DNA of 64,000 bases from Plantago major (taxonomy: Eukaryota; Streptophyta; Magnoliopsida; Lamiales; Plantaginaceae): contig CM048840.1 in the NCBI GenBank assembly GCA_026545765.1, positions 46,860,580 to 46,924,579 on the forward strand, written 5' to 3'. Below, in pieces: positions 30,013 through 42,019 of the stretch (position 1 is the first letter of the stretch; each line of letters opens with the position of its first letter). Under the pieces are notes generated by a model, which was given only the letters and a program-made list of their open reading frames with translations, did not search any database and was not told the origin of the DNA. A program made the position numbers and the translations under genes.

Positions 30013-33000
30013 CTAGCTAGCTTCAGTAAAATCAAAGGGCAAAGATTCATATCCTGTTGCATCTTCCTGGAAGTTATGGCACAGGAGATGAGCAAGTTTA
30101 TTTGCTTCGCGTCTTACATGGGAGACTTTCAAGTCCTCAAATGCAGCCAAGGTACGTTGTATATCATCGTAAATGGCACCATTATTTGACCGGGACAAGC
30201 TTTGATTTTTAAGCTGCTTCACAACTTGCAGCGAATCTCCTTCTAGGATAATCTTAGGAAAATCCATCCGTTTTGCCATGTCAACAGCTAACCGAGCAGC
30301 AAGGAGCTCTGCTGTTTCATCACTATAATTCGCCATTAGCTTCTTGCGGCTCCAGACCTAAGCAAGACCAGAATGGTCACGGGCCACTGCTGCAATACCA
30401 CAAGAGCTATCGGTCCTTGGCACAGCTGCGTCAAAATTGACTTTAATCCATCCGGTAGGAGGGGCTGTCCAAGGACCCAAAACCGTTTCTTGATCCGATG
30501 ACTTTCCAACAGATTGATATTGATTAGACCTGTAGAAGTTAAAATAATGCACAACAAAATCCAAAGTCTCCATAGGATTATAACGATGCTGATCATGGAG
30601 GAGTTTATTCCTTCCATACCACATACTCCAGCAAGAAGTAACAAAGAAAGTAAATTGCTTCGAATCAGATCGAAGACGAACTCCATTGATCCAATCCCAA
30701 ATACAATGAGCCTCAAAATAAATACTAGTGAAAGGAAAATCAGAAATGGCCCAATATTGACGAGCAAAATGGCAATCTCTAAGAATATGAATAAATGTCT
30801 CATCAGGGCAACCACAAATGACACAAGAATTTTCAGGATTCAGGTGTCTTCTATTCAGTTCACTGGAAGAGAATTATGTAAGGCTCTCCAAAGAAAATGT
30901 TTCACTTTGTTAGAAATTTTGAGATTCCAAACAAAGTTCCAATTGCGGCGTACCTGGGATGAGGACGAGCCAACTTGGTTGCTGATCTCGGTGGCTTTGA
31001 TATCCAAAGCCAGGGGATAGGCAAAACGGAATGTGTAACAGCCATGCTTAGTAAAGTGCCAAACCTGAGTGTCAAGAGCATCTTTACTAGCTAATGGAAT
31101 CTTCAAGATCTCTTGGATATCCTCCTGCCAAAATAGAAACTGAAGGATGGGCAAGTCCCATTCATTGCGATCAGTATGGATTAGAAAAGAGACCTTTAAA
31201 GGTCCTTCTTGCTCAAGGTCAGGGGTTCTTGGCTGAAAATTAGAGGTTCCAGGAACCCACTTATCCTGCCAAACGTCAATACTTTCACCGTTACCTACTC
31301 GCCAACGAACCCCTTTTCTGACCAAGTGTAAAGCAGCGCAAATACTTTTCCAAGTGTAAGAGGAAGAAGACTTAGGAACATCATGAAGAACATCAGTATC
31401 AGGAAAATATTTGGCCTTAAAAATGCGACTTAAAAGAGAGTTAGGATCTTCAATAATGCGCCAAATTTGTTTCCCCAAAAGAGCCAAATTAAAAGTACGT
31501 AAATCACGAAAGCCTAACCCACCCTCCTTTTTGCTCTTTGTTAAAGTTTCCCAATTTACCCAATGCATTTTATTCTCACCATCGCCCCCCCACCAAAAAT
31601 TAGTGATTAAGGACTCAAGATCACGCAAAAGATAATCAGGTAATTTAAAGCAACTCATCACATAGCTTGGAATAGCCTGCAAGACAGATTTGATAAGCAC
31701 TTCTTTTCCAGCCTTAGAGAGAGAATTACCATTAAAAGAATGAGCTTTGGACCACATTTTATCCCTTAACCAACCAAAAACTTCTTTTTTATTTTTACCC
31801 ATGGTAGTAGGGAGGCCCAAATATTTTTCGTGCTTATCAACAACCTGTACATTTAGCATAGCTTGAATATTTTGCTTTAAATCATCAGGCACATTCCGAC
31901 TAAAAACAACAGTGGATTTATCAAGATTGACCACTTGGCCTGAGCCATGGCTATAAACCTGCAACACATTCATAATAGCAGTGGTAGCCTCAATTGAGGC
32001 TTGACAGAATATCATAGTGTCATCGACGAAGAGCAAGTGTGAGATAGTGGGAGCGCTCGGTCTTACTTTCACACCTGTCAAAACACCTCGACTAACCGCA
32101 CCAGACAAGAGGGAACAGAGAGCTTCAGTACAAAATAAAAACAAAAAAGGAGAGAGAGGATCCCCTTGACAGATACCACGATTAGGAGAAAAGAGGCCAT
32201 AAGAGTTACCGTTAAGAACCACAGAATAGGAAACAGAGCGAACACACAGCATGATACTATTCACAAAAGAAGAATGGAATCCAAGTCTAGTTAACAGATT
32301 TTCAAGAAATAACCACTCGACACGATCAAAAGCTTTACTCAAATCAAGCTTTAAAGCAACATGGCCAATTTTCCCTTTAGTCTTGCGCTTCAAATAATGA
32401 TTAATTTCATAAGCTACAAGAACATTATCAGTAATTAGACGACCAGGGATGAAAGCAGACTGAGTTTCGCTAATTAAGGAATGCATATGCGGTTTAAGCC
32501 TATTAGTGATGCACTTGGAAGCAATTTTGTACACAACATTGCTAAGGCTAATCGGACGAAATTGAGTAATAAGCTCAGGATTATTGCACTTAGGGATCAG
32601 AATTATATGAGTGTAATTCAGCTTAGCATCAAAGACTCCATGATTCAGAAAATTCAAACAACAAGAAACAACATAGTTACCTACAATGTCCCAGTACGTT
32701 TGAAAAAATAAGGCAGGAAAACCATCCGGACCAGGCGATTTAAGAGGAAACATCATAAAGAGAGACTTTTTTACCTCAGTGGCAGTGTAGGGAAGGCAGA
32801 GTTCCTGGTTCAAATCAGCAGACACTTTCGGTACTATGTATTCCAAAGCGGCGTCGATTGCTTCTTCAGTAGGATTGGCAGTACCAAAAATCTCTCGAAA
32901 ATGCGAGACAGCAATATCACCCATAGCTACTTGATCAGTCTGAAGATTACCTTGGGAGTCCTTTAACCCCTGAATTTCATTCTTTGCTTTTCGATGAGAG

Positions 33001-34079
33001 GCTCGACTATGAAAATATTGAGTGTTACGATCCCTTTCTTGAGCCCATTGAACTTTGGCCCTTTGCTTCCACATAGCATTCTCTCTTTCCAGTACTTCCT
33101 CCAGTTCACATTTAAGTAAGCGCTCTTCTTGCTTAGTCGACTCAGTGATCGTCCCTTCCCTAAGCTTGGTCAGTTGTTGATCGAGCTTTTTTATCTGACC
33201 TTTAACACTACCAAAATTGTTGCGTCCCCAATTCGCCAGACCCACTTTGCAGCTGTCAATCGACGCCAAGAAATCAGAATCGGGATCCCAAGTATCATGG
33301 ATAACTTTTCGACAATCATCTGAACGGATCCACATGGATTCAAACTTGAACCCAGTACGGCGATGGCGGCGTAAAAAGGCGGAAGGCGGAGAATCGAATT
33401 TGACTTGGATTGGGTTGTGATCTGAGTTTCTACAAGAGAGATGATGGACAACTGAATTGGGAAATAATTGTCGCCAGGAAGAAGACGATAAGGCTCTGTC
33501 CAATCGAGCTCGAATAGTATTTGGATAAGTGCGCATGTTGCACCATGTATACTCGAAACCCGTGAAGCCTAGATCAAAGAGTCCAACTTGTTGAATACTG
33601 TTTCTGAAATCTCTCATTCTGTAAGGGGCAACTTGTAATCCTCCCGATTTTTCATAATTAGTTAGGATCTCGTTAAAGTCACCCATACATAGCCAAGCAC
33701 GCTGAGAAATATTGCCCAAAGTTTTAAGGAGATCCCAAGTTCATTTTCGTTGACTCACATTGGGTTCACCATAAAAGCTAGTAAAACGCCAAATATCATC
33801 ACTATTAGAAAGCTGAACATGAGCATCAATATGAAAATTCGAGTAACTTTGAAGGGTTACAATAGTTTTCTTGGACCAAAGTAAAGCAAGACCTCCCGAT
33901 CTACCATTTGAGGCTACTGAGAAACCAAAATAATTAAATCTAGCTTTTAGATTATCAACTTCATGAACATGTAAGCGAGTTTCCATAAGAAAAATAAAAT
34001 GGGGTCGATGATCCTTTAAGAGGTCACCAGTCATGAATCGTCTAAAGGCTCCTTGACAGTTCCAAGCAATGCAACTCAT
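30013..34079 (-). pseudogene. LINE ORF2: endonuclease, reverse transcriptase, RNase H
   Basis: ATG at 34079 (MSCIAWNCQGAFRRF). Endonuclease motifs METRL, GDFNEIL and NSDHNPI; reverse transcriptase motifs PISLSNVVYKIASK, SAFIPGRLITDN, LDLSKAFDRVEW, GICQGDPLSPFLFL and LLFVDDTMIF (FVDD in place of YADD); zf-RVT at about 30830-30940 (WNLKISNKVKHFLWRALHNSLP, then CVICGCPDETFIHILRDC); RNase H with VNFDAAV, ILEGDSLQVV and HVRREANKLAHLL ending at 30013. Three lesions are visible: a TGA at 33741, a one-base frameshift near 30850 and a stop at 30358. Otherwise the frame is open for more than 1300 codons. The start overlaps the probable ORF1 stop (ATGA). Confidence 0.92.
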
Positions 34080-34503
34080 GGCGATAGGCGGGGCTGATTA
34101 GCAGCCTCCGCCTCTGGTACACAATCGCTAATCACAATGCCCGTATTAGAGCGTTTGAAGGGTCTTTCACCAACAATATCCAAATCAGCCGCATTCTTCT
34201 TTTTGTTGGTCACCATGACAATTTTCTTGTCTCTGTCTTGGTTCGGTGGTCGGCCACGTTTCTTGGGTTGAGAGGTTTCTGGGTCCGAGGAGGGAGTGTT
34301 GTGCCGAGTCCAATGGTTACGAGAAGTGTAGGCTCGGTTGCTGTTACTGTAGTGATTTGGACTAGGCTGGGGGGGTGCGAGTGTTTTGGGTTAGAGAGAC
34401 ATTGGGCCGAGAGGAGTGAATGGTGGGGTTTTTGGCCTGTTGGGCGAGTGCAAGTGGGCTGGACCAGTTGAAATAGGGCTGGGAAGGAGGGGGATTGGGT
34501 TTG
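34076..34503 (-). pseudogene. LINE ORF1 tail, shifted frame
   Basis: Between the stop of the main ORF1 frame (34504) and ORF2 lies Pro/Ser/Lys-rich coding-like sequence: QPKKRGRPPNQDRDKKIVMV, then ADLDIVGERPFKRSN and a stop TGA that overlaps the ORF2 ATG (positions 34078-34076). A basic KKRGRPP patch and a KR-rich end are usual at the C-terminus of plant LINE ORF1, so the original ORF1 most likely ran through here and was cut by a frame change. Confidence 0.6.
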
Positions 34504-35721
34504 TTACTTGGGCCATTGATGGATCACTGTATTGTGGAATTGGGCTAGGGGGAAATCAGTTAAGTGGGTTGAGGTAATCTGGTTAGTAGGGGGAAGTGTT
34601 CCAAAAGTAAATTGTGGTAAATCTGGGGAAAAGGGAAGTGGCTGGGATTTGAAATTTGATTCCATGGTAATTATGGAGTTGCCAGTTTCGGTTTTCTTTT
34701 TGTTGGAAAATATGGTAGGTTGGAGTGATTGAGGGGTGAGAGGAATAGATTTTTGAATGCCTTCCATAGTAGAAGTGAGATGGTCAACTTGGGCATTATT
34801 AGCCAAAATAACAGCCATTGATTGAGATTCCAAATCAATGCCATTCTGGTTACCAAAATTAGGACCTGCTGGAGACTTGCAATTTTCCTGTAACACTTTC
34901 CGGTCAACAAAAACCCGCGCTCCTTCTAGACTGTCGGAACCACCACCGACAAATTGGTTTTTCTGAGTATTAGTGGATACTCGAAGCCAAGGACCCCATT
35001 CCAACGATTCTTCATCCGGATTACCATGTTGCGCTTCGATATCAAACTGAATCCTACAATCTTTCAACAAATGCCCAATAATACCGCACCTGTAACAGAA
35101 ATTCGGAAGCCGCTCATAGGTAAAGGTGACTATAATGGATTCTCCATTTACACACTTCACACGCAAGGCTCTTTTGAGCGGTTTAGATATGTCCAGCTTG
35201 ACCCGGATTCGCATATGAATACCATTGGCTGAAGTAACAGAGTTGTTATCAAGATCAACAAATTCTCCAATACCATTCCCGATAACTGTTGCCATGGCCC
35301 TATGAAGGATGCTGAGAGGGAGGCCAGCAACATTAACATGAAACTCAGCTGTACTTAGCTCCATCAGTAGAGGATCCTCACCCTTATTGATCGAGGATAG
35401 CAGCAGCAGATTCTTCTCGAATGACCACAGACTATTCTGCAAAACTCTCTTCTTATCATGGGAATGGTTAAACTGGAAGAGAAGACGAGACTCATTCAAT
35501 TTCTTGACCTCCATGCCATACATTAATCCCCAAATGGATGTCATCAGTCGTTGAAAGGATTCCAAGTGGATAGCTCGTCTTGTTAGCAGACGACCAACAA
35601 TGAAATTGTCGTAGTTTGAATTAGTGGTCGTCCAGGCTTCGACCGGAACTTGGACCCCTTCTGCTTCGTCATCCATAAGGTGGAGCTTCTTTGACATTTT
35701 CGCAACCAATTCATCCGCCAT
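34504..35721 (-). CDS. LINE ORF1 (RNA-binding gag-like protein)
   Basis: Open to 36099, but I choose the ATG at 35721 (MADELVAKMSKKLHLMDDE) because plant LINE ORF1 proteins typically begin MADEL.. followed by an acidic loop; the 126 codons upstream would then be 5' leader that happens to be open. Counting from 36099, residues about 160-310 form the DUF4283 region (NYDNFIVGRLLTRRAIHLE, SIWGLMYGMEVKKLNESRLLFQF, LWSFEKNLLLL) and a CCHC zinc knuckle CYRCGIIGHLLKDC lies at 335-348, after YERLPNF. The protein coats LINE RNA and helps target-primed reverse transcription. It ends at 34504, probably prematurely (see 34076-34503). Confidence 0.85.
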   Translation of the reverse strand: MADELVAKMSKKLHLMDDEAEGVQVPVEAWTTTNSNYDNFIVGRLLTRRAIHLESFQRLMTSIWGLMYGMEVKKLNESRLLFQFNHSHDKKRVLQNSLWSFEKNLLLLSSINKGEDPLLMELSTAEFHVNVAGLPLSILHRAMATVIGNGIGEFVDLDNNSVTSANGIHMRIRVKLDISKPLKRALRVKCVNGESIIVTFTYERLPNFCYRCGIIGHLLKDCRIQFDIEAQHGNPDEESLEWGPWLRVSTNTQKNQFVGGGSDSLEGARVFVDRKVLQENCKSPAGPNFGNQNGIDLESQSMAVILANNAQVDHLTSTMEGIQKSIPLTPQSLQPTIFSNKKKTETGNSIITMESNFKSQPLPFSPDLPQFTFGTLPPTNQITSTHLTDFPLAQFHNTVIHQWPK

Positions 35722-36176
35722 ACCGAAAGTATCTGAAAAGAACGCAGGAACCCTGTAAATGGCAAAGGTGAGATTGTGATAAGGAAGAATTCGATGATAA
35801 AAGTAGGGCAGAGTGTTAGAATTCTTAAATAGCCACAAGAGATCAATTTGTTGCTGAAAATAAGGGATCGCCATATCCTTGCCAAAAATCAAGATATAAA
35901 GAGCAGAAATAGAATGAAGGAAATCAGAATTGAGGAATAAGGAGTAATAAGAATCAGACATAGAAATAATTAACAAATATTCTAAAGATTTGGTGAAGGA
36001 GAGACTCCCAATGGAATGGGAGAGTAAAACTTCATTCGAAGTAAGCATAACACTCATACGAGTGAGACAATCTGAGAAGAGATCTGAAGCCGACGCCATT
36101 GAAAAGTTTGGTCAAATCTGAAGAGATCCCACCTAGATCTGAAGAGATCCCAAGAACAGAGTGCGTATATCTCCCC

Positions 36177-36920
36177 GATTTAAAATTATACCGATATTTG
36201 AAAAACAATTATTTACAGCTAGCTGTCCTAAATATCTCAAGTCACACTAAATAAATACTAAGTAGAAGACATATATACGTATAGTGATATGTATTGGGGA
36301 TGATGTTGTATGAAGTAAATTATTTGACATCTATCTATCATTATAAATAAAAAATGATATTAATTAATTCACCAATTAGGTGGATCGCATAATTAATTTA
36401 TGATGGTTCAGCCGTTTGAAGTTAAACTAGTTTATATTATTGATAACTTATGGTATTTAGTTAATAAACTTGATCTTCTGATTAAATATATTCATTTTGT
36501 TAATGATATAGGTGTTTTTACTAAAAACATTAATATTTTCTTAACAAGAAATACCATTCTTTTTTCTGAAACGAATAATCCAATACAACGCTAAGAAGCA
36601 AAGAATATTAATATACGAAGATATTATCTCTTGTTAAAGAATATATTGACATTATTATATTTTATGTATTTTATTTACTCATGAAAATTAATAAAAACAA
36701 CGATAACTAATCTTTTTTCTCCATCTTATCCAATTAAATTAAAACAGATCAGTTTGCATTATTGGGAACAACGATATTATTTACCACTAAGATGCCACAA
36801 TAACACGCTCGCGTGTTATTATATTACGTTTATTTAAAGAAAGAAGAAAGTATCATTGTCTTCTTTAATAAATAAAATAGTGAGTGAAATGAGAAGTATA
36901 AATATGATAAAAATATACAA
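36177..36920. other. CACTA internal sequence without genes
   Basis: Very AT-rich stretch that belongs to the CACTA element right of the LINE. One subterminal-type palindrome lies at 36213-36225. No coding region. Confidence 0.55.
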
Positions 36921-36929
36921 ACAAAATGC

Positions 36930-37020
36930 ATGTCACCAACAGGGTTCGAACACATTACCATCTGGTTTGAAGTTGTGGTAATTACTACCACTGAGCCAAC
37001 ACCTTACTTGGTAATAGATA
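36930..37020 (-). repeat. tRNA-like sequence, SINE head or tRNA pseudogene (copy 1)
   Basis: On the minus strand an A-box-like TGGCTCAGTGGTAG is followed about 45 bases later by a B-box-like TGTTCGAACCC. The arrangement matches an RNA polymerase III promoter of a tRNA-derived SINE or a decayed tRNA. No clean cloverleaf, so not called a tRNA gene. A similar unit lies at 59845-59935. Confidence 0.5.
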
Positions 37021-37059
37021 TACCATCTTATCGGGAGTCCAAGTAGGGAGATTAATTAT

Positions 37060-38073
37060 ACCCAAAAAAGCCAAAACCCTTCAGTTCATCAGTTCCCCAA
37101 AATTTCATTCGTTTTTTCTTCTAAACCTGCAAATTAATCCGATCCACCTCTCCATCACCGGCCACCTCTACGCCACCGAGGTAACTTATCGCCTCTCCAT
37201 TGTCCTTGATCTAAGTATATAGCTATTTTATAACTTTTTTCCTCCAGAAGATCTTCCAGCTTTTCTATTCGACAGTTATTTGCTTGCTTTGAGTATTCAA
37301 TTCAATTCAATCTTTGTTTGATAGAATTCTTCATTTATCTTTGGGGCTTATTACAAAACTATACGTAGATAAGTGGTAAAAAATCCATAATCCATAATAC
37401 ACTCCAGCTATAAATCGTTTTTTGAATAGCGATACAGGAGAATTATGGTCCTGCTTATGCTAAATTGAAAGGTTGAAGTTGAGTCAAGATCAAACAGAAG
37501 GTTTTTGGTTTTTTTCAGTTTGTATGAGGTCTGTGGTTGTTTTGTTTCCTCTGCTGGTAAATTTATCTGTGTGGTGTAATTTGTGGTAGGAACACTTCTG
37601 GAAATTTTGTTGTTTAAGTTTGGAGGTAGTGGCACAACTTGTGCTAATTACCTGAAATTTGAATAATAATTTTAATTTCTTAAAAAAAAAAGCCTATTCG
37701 TTTTGTCCAATCTCTGATGCTTTAAGCAAACCTTCTCGATCGCCTATCTATAATTCTCATGTTATGTGATTTACAGATAAGCATGTTATTAGCAACATGG
37801 CGGAATCAATGAGAACATGTAATGGATAGTAATTTGAGTAGTTAGATATGAGGAAAACAAGAAATGTAGTTGTATAGATATTTTTAAATCTTGTTCTATT
37901 TTTAGCCTATGACACTTTACAAATGTAGTCTCTTATGATTTCTGATTTCCAGTTTACCTGAACTCTTTTTTATTACATTTTATGTGGTGTTGACTCATGG
38001 ATTTTCCACTTTTACTCTGCTTATTTTCTCTAGTGTTGAACTGTGGATTATCCAGTTTTCCTCTAATTATCAG
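37060..38073 (+). promoter_or_regulatory. Presumed 5' UTR and first intron of the TNPA-like gene
   Basis: Around 37075-37180 is a C/T-rich leader (TCTCCATCACCGGCCACC) ending in GAG|GTAACT, a good splice donor at 37181. An acceptor-like TTATCAG precedes the ATG at 38074. This suggests a non-coding first exon and a leader intron of about 0.9 kb, common in plant genes. Inferred from signals only. Confidence 0.45.
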
Positions 38074-39712
38074 ATGTTTAGAGGGCGTGGTAGCAGTTCG
38101 AATGTTCGTCTGAGTGTAGGGGCACCTTCTAGTCATCCTAGGAGGTTGTCGAGCTCTTCATCCTGGGAGACGTCTTCATCCCAAGATCGGCATGGGTCGA
38201 GTTCACAATTTGGGTCTGGACAGAGTACAACGCAGTATCCTCGTCCTTCGATGCCTCCGATGCCGACTGGTCCTTCTTTTCGGCCTGGCCATCTGAGCTA
38301 GTTTTCTTATAATCAGCAAACACAACATATGCAGGGGAGTTATATGCAGGGGCCTCATTTGCAGGGGGATTCATGCAGATATTGAATGGTGTTGGCCAAA
38401 ATGTAAGACCTCCACATGTTAATATTCCACATGACTATGCTGGAGAGGTATTCGGGTTTTACACTACTGCGGCAATGCCTCCATTTCCACCTACAGGTCC
38501 TATTGGGCAAAATCTGCATCCGAATTCCTTAAATGAGGTTGCATCTGCATATCAGGGGAGATACAATGGTGTTTCAAATTCTCGTTCAGTGGAAGAGAAT
38601 ATGACATCTTCACAACAATCTGTTGTAAGGGTTCCAGATCCACCGTCAAGCGACAAATTGAGTCATCGGACAAATACCTGACCTTTCCAATTATAGTATA
38701 ATACTTACCCTCCTACACCCGAAAATGCAGCTATATCTAGTTCAAAAAAATCATTTCACAAGCTTTCCCCCCGGTACTTGTTTATGAGAGGGGATCGTTG
38801 GTAGCAAGAGCATCTTTTCTACTGCAATTTAACTTGAGGATGGCAAATAATGATGTTGGTGCTGCCCTTCGCACACATTACAGAGGCGATAAAGAATGGG
38901 ATGATGTGTGCATTGCTACACGTGATATATTGTGGACTGAATTTCGGGTATGTTATTGCTACACGTGATACTTTGTGGACATAAATTTACTCTTTACTAT
39001 ATACTTAATTATGTGATTTCATTTTTCTCATCCTCTTGCATTACCATAAAAAAGAAATATCTTAACACAATTGGTAATAGGTTTTCTCATCCTCTTGCAT
39101 TCCAGATGAGGTATAGGTGGAATATTGAAGATCAAATTAGAATTGCGGAGACATGGGATTCAGTTTGTAGGGTTAAGTTTCGTACTATGATGAGCGCAGG
39201 GAAGAAACTATACACCGAGATCAAGAAGAAAGGTTAATTGGTCAGACCGTCTTGAATGGAGCCTCCGATCTTTAACATTGCAAGAAAGAGATGGGACAGC
39301 GAAGACTGTATTAAAGGATCGATCTCGAAGGCAAAAAATAGAGGTGTTCAGATCGATGAGGAAGGACAAGTTGTGGAAAAAGCACCGGCTAGACATTTTG
39401 GTGGAGCTATTAGTACTTGGGAGATGTTATTGAAGATTGTGCGTTTAATACACTTCTTGTAGTGTTTTTTAGCCTATTTATTTTTAATATACAAACTGTT
39501 ACATTTATGTTCGTAGGAATCTGTTGGTAGTAGTAACAGCACTCAGCCGTTCAAGAAAATAGAATAACTTCCATTCCAATTGAGTGGCCTACCCAAAACG
39601 TACGCTGAAGCCTTCCGCCGTATGCACATTTCAAATATGAAGGAAGTGGATAAAGCTAAAAGCAATGAGTCTACCCAGCAAGATGTAGGAGATGATGCAC
39701 AATCTGCAATGG
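38074..39712 (+). pseudogene. CACTA TNPA-like gene (Transposase_24 / Ptta-En/Spm family)
   Basis: Low-complexity N-terminus from MFRGRGSSSNVRLS to a stop at 38299, then Pro/Gln-rich sequence in another frame (to 38681), then RMANNDVGAALRTHYRGDKEWDDVC near 38850, a probable intron 38949-39105, and the most diagnostic part: MRYRWNIEDQIRIAETWDSV to KGSISKAKNRG and HFGGAIS (39109-39440). A last exon from about 39517 reads TYAEAFRRMHISNMKEVDKA. Stops at 38299, 39234 and 39565. The product normally binds the subterminal repeats and controls excision and promoter methylation of CACTA elements. Non-functional here. Confidence 0.75.
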
Positions 39713-39715
39713 TCA

Positions 39716-40587
39716 ATTCGTATGCCATGTCATGTGCTCTGTTGTTTTCTGTGACATATACAACCTCTGCAGACGATGCGTAATCGAAAGTACCACAACT
39801 TCTTAAAAGGGACTTCTGTTTTAGCTCCATACCCCTGTCTCCTAGGGTCTCTGCAAATGGGGCATGATCTCAAATCGGCATTTTCTTTGTAGTAAAGACA
39901 ACAATTATTCTTACACACATCATACTTGATGATACCAAGCCCAAGTTTCATCATCATTTTTTTCACTTTGTAATAACTATCAGGAATGGCATGTTGATGT
40001 TCGGGTAAGGCTGTGCGTATACATCCATCTATAAATTATTGAACATGTTCCTGTGTTGTGTTTGGCTACATTTTGAATTTCATGACCTTAGTAATCCAAT
40101 GAAGTGGTGACATATTATGTCCTTCATAAAGAGGCTGGTCGGCACCTACAATGAGGTCGTAAAACTCCTTTGCGTCCAAATTTGGCTCATCTGCCATTTG
40201 TTGATCTTCATACTGGTTATATTGCGGAAACCAACCATGAACACAATCCGTATCGGCTTGGAACCCATATTCTTGCTCCATAGCAAGTGCGGAAGATGGA
40301 CCGGAACCTCCAATGTCATATGTAACGCCGTGTTGCCCATAGTCTTCCCCGTGCCGTTTCCAAATGTAGTAATTCAGCCGAAATCCATTTGAATATAAGT
40401 GAATTGTAATAATATCACGATCACGAGGAGGCCACTGAAAATCACATTCGGAGCACGGACACAAAATCATACTCTGATTTTGATGTATGAATGACCAGTC
40501 ACAGAAATGCTCTACTCCACTTAGGAATTCCGGCCTCATACCCGCTCGACCCCACCTATTGTACATCCACTCGCGAAAATTGTCCAT
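39716..40587 (-). pseudogene. CACTA TNP2-like transposase, N-terminal part only
   Basis: ATG at 40587: MDNFREWMYNRWGRAGMRPEF is the transposase-associated domain, with Cys/His residues CPCSECDF. A stop at 40066 follows KVMKFKM, and the frame continues after more damage with the TNP2 core start KKMMMKLGLGIIKYDVCKNN, CCLYYKENADLRSCPICRDP, and after a further frameshift RLQRLYMSQKTTEHMTWHTN, ending at 39713-39715. The remaining two thirds of TNP2 are missing: homology stops exactly where the opposite-strand TNPA-like gene ends. So this element lacks its own transposase catalytic domain. Confidence 0.8.
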
Positions 40588-40599
40588 CTTATACCCTGA

Positions 40600-41480
40600 A
40601 ATGTTTAAGCAATTACGTGTTAATCATTACAGTATCACGCATGGTAACATATAAAGATATTAGCACACAATTGCATGTTATATTAGTAAAATGTTACGCT
40701 CGATCATTATACATAAATATAATGTTAAACGTATTGATAATATGCAAGGATGCCATAGATAATAAAGAATTACAAAAATCCCCAAAATAACGTAACTACA
40801 TATGAGGTTACTCCCTTGTCACATTACATAAACTAATAAATATCAAACATATTAACAAATTAAAAACCAAAACGTAAACAACTATAAATTACGCAACTAC
40901 AAGTACTCAATTATCAATTCCCAAAATTAACAACTACGTGATTATATATAATAGGGCTATGAATTGTTTGTATCATACATAATAGATTACTCACTATATA
41001 TAACATATCACACACTAACCAAGGATCAATAAGTCTAAACTTACAAATTAGAGTATAACTAAAAATTTATGTAATAATGCATTAAAAGTATTTAAATTAC
41101 ATACATTAAACATATAAATATACCTCTTCAATTTTACTTGTCAAGCCGGATGATGTTATAGATAAATGTAGAGAAATTATATGATGACATGAGAATAAAT
41201 GTGGAGTGATGAGAAATGAGATCTGGTGATGGACATATGGAGTATTAGAGTATATGATAAGATAAGATAAGATAAGGTATGGACATACGGAAATGTGATC
41301 CTCCTAAAATTTATAACAGCAAACTGTCAATAACATATTTTTTATTAACTTATTTATTATTATTGCTTTGAAGATATTGTTACAGCCAACTCTCAAAATT
41401 TGTCAAAATCCCATAAGAATTTTTCAAAAATCGATCAGAAAATATTTGATTTTGGATCGAAAATTTTTAACCCCCGCTAA
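40600..41480. other. CACTA internal non-coding stretch upstream of TNP2
   Basis: AT-rich, no coding region. At 41315-41400 two motifs like those of the subterminal clusters occur (ACAGCAAACTGTCAA and TACAGCCAACT), upstream of TNP2 on the minus strand. Could be the promoter of TNP2 with binding sites for the element's own regulator. Confidence 0.5.
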
Positions 41481-41484
41481 AATA

Positions 41485-41868
41485 ATTTTTTTGGGTTTAA
41501 AATCATTTCAGGTTTCATTTAGAAACCCTAGAGCCAAATTATCTTCTTCCTCTCTGCGCCCACAATTTAGAAACCCTCTGAAGTTTTTCTGCGCCATTCG
41601 CCCTTTCGTCCATAATTGAGATCGAATCTTGTTTCATAACTCTCCTCTCCTCTCCCTTTTTCCCCTTTCCGATCCAGCAATCATTTTCGAGTATGCAAAG
41701 CTTGAGATTTCGATTATGCAAAGCTTGAATCTTGTGAATTCTCCTCTCCCTTTTTCCCCTTTCCGATCCAACAACATTTTTGAGTATGCAAAGTTTCTGC
41801 GCTATTCTCCCTCTGATGTGTCGGAATTGCAGCCTGAGTTGGGCTTTTGCCAAGAAGAGCGAAGACAG
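41485..41868 (+). other. Possible first exon of a chimeric transcript
   Basis: More GC-rich, C/T-rich 5'-UTR-like sequence (AGAAACCCTAGAGCC, typical of plant leaders) followed by an open part ending SELQPELGFCQEERRQ and a splice donor CAG|GTATCA at 41869. Contains an imperfect direct duplication of about 55 bases (41646-41700 and 41739-41793). Origin not identified; likely the captured promoter or first exon in front of the amine oxidase exon. Confidence 0.4.
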
Positions 41869-42019
41869 GTATCACCTTTTCCTCCTTTCGAATTCTTCCT
41901 GTGCACCCCTAATTGAAGATCAAGACTAAATTGCTTATTTTGAAACTGCAATCAATTTGCTCATAGTTTATGTTATGTATAGCTTCTATTTTTAACTGGT
42001 CAGGCTATGAATTTAACAG

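Larger units (their letters stand above)
29906..36166 (-). mobile_element. LINE (plant L1-type), nearly full length
   Basis: Minus-strand non-LTR element of 6.26 kb. The 3' end is at the left, where an A-rich tail (AAAAATAAAAAAGG on the minus strand) abuts ATACCTCCCC at 29896-29905; the other end is followed by ATATCTCCCC at 36167-36176, an imperfect 10-bp target duplication. It contains ORF1 with a CCHC knuckle and ORF2 with endonuclease, reverse transcriptase, zinc-binding domain and RNase H. Only a handful of disabling changes, so it is fairly young. It inserted into the left subterminal region of the CACTA element. Confidence 0.9.

Noticed and set aside
30514-31020. Plus-strand 168-codon frame
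   Set aside because: Antisense shadow of LINE ORF2; the opposite strand has clear zf-RVT and RNase H motifs.
34238-34732. Plus-strand open frames with many W and G
   Set aside because: Antisense of the Pro/Ser-rich LINE ORF1 tail.
36930-37020. Functional tRNA gene
   Set aside because: A and B boxes are present but spacing and arms do not give a convincing cloverleaf; treated as SINE or pseudogene. Same for 59845-59935.
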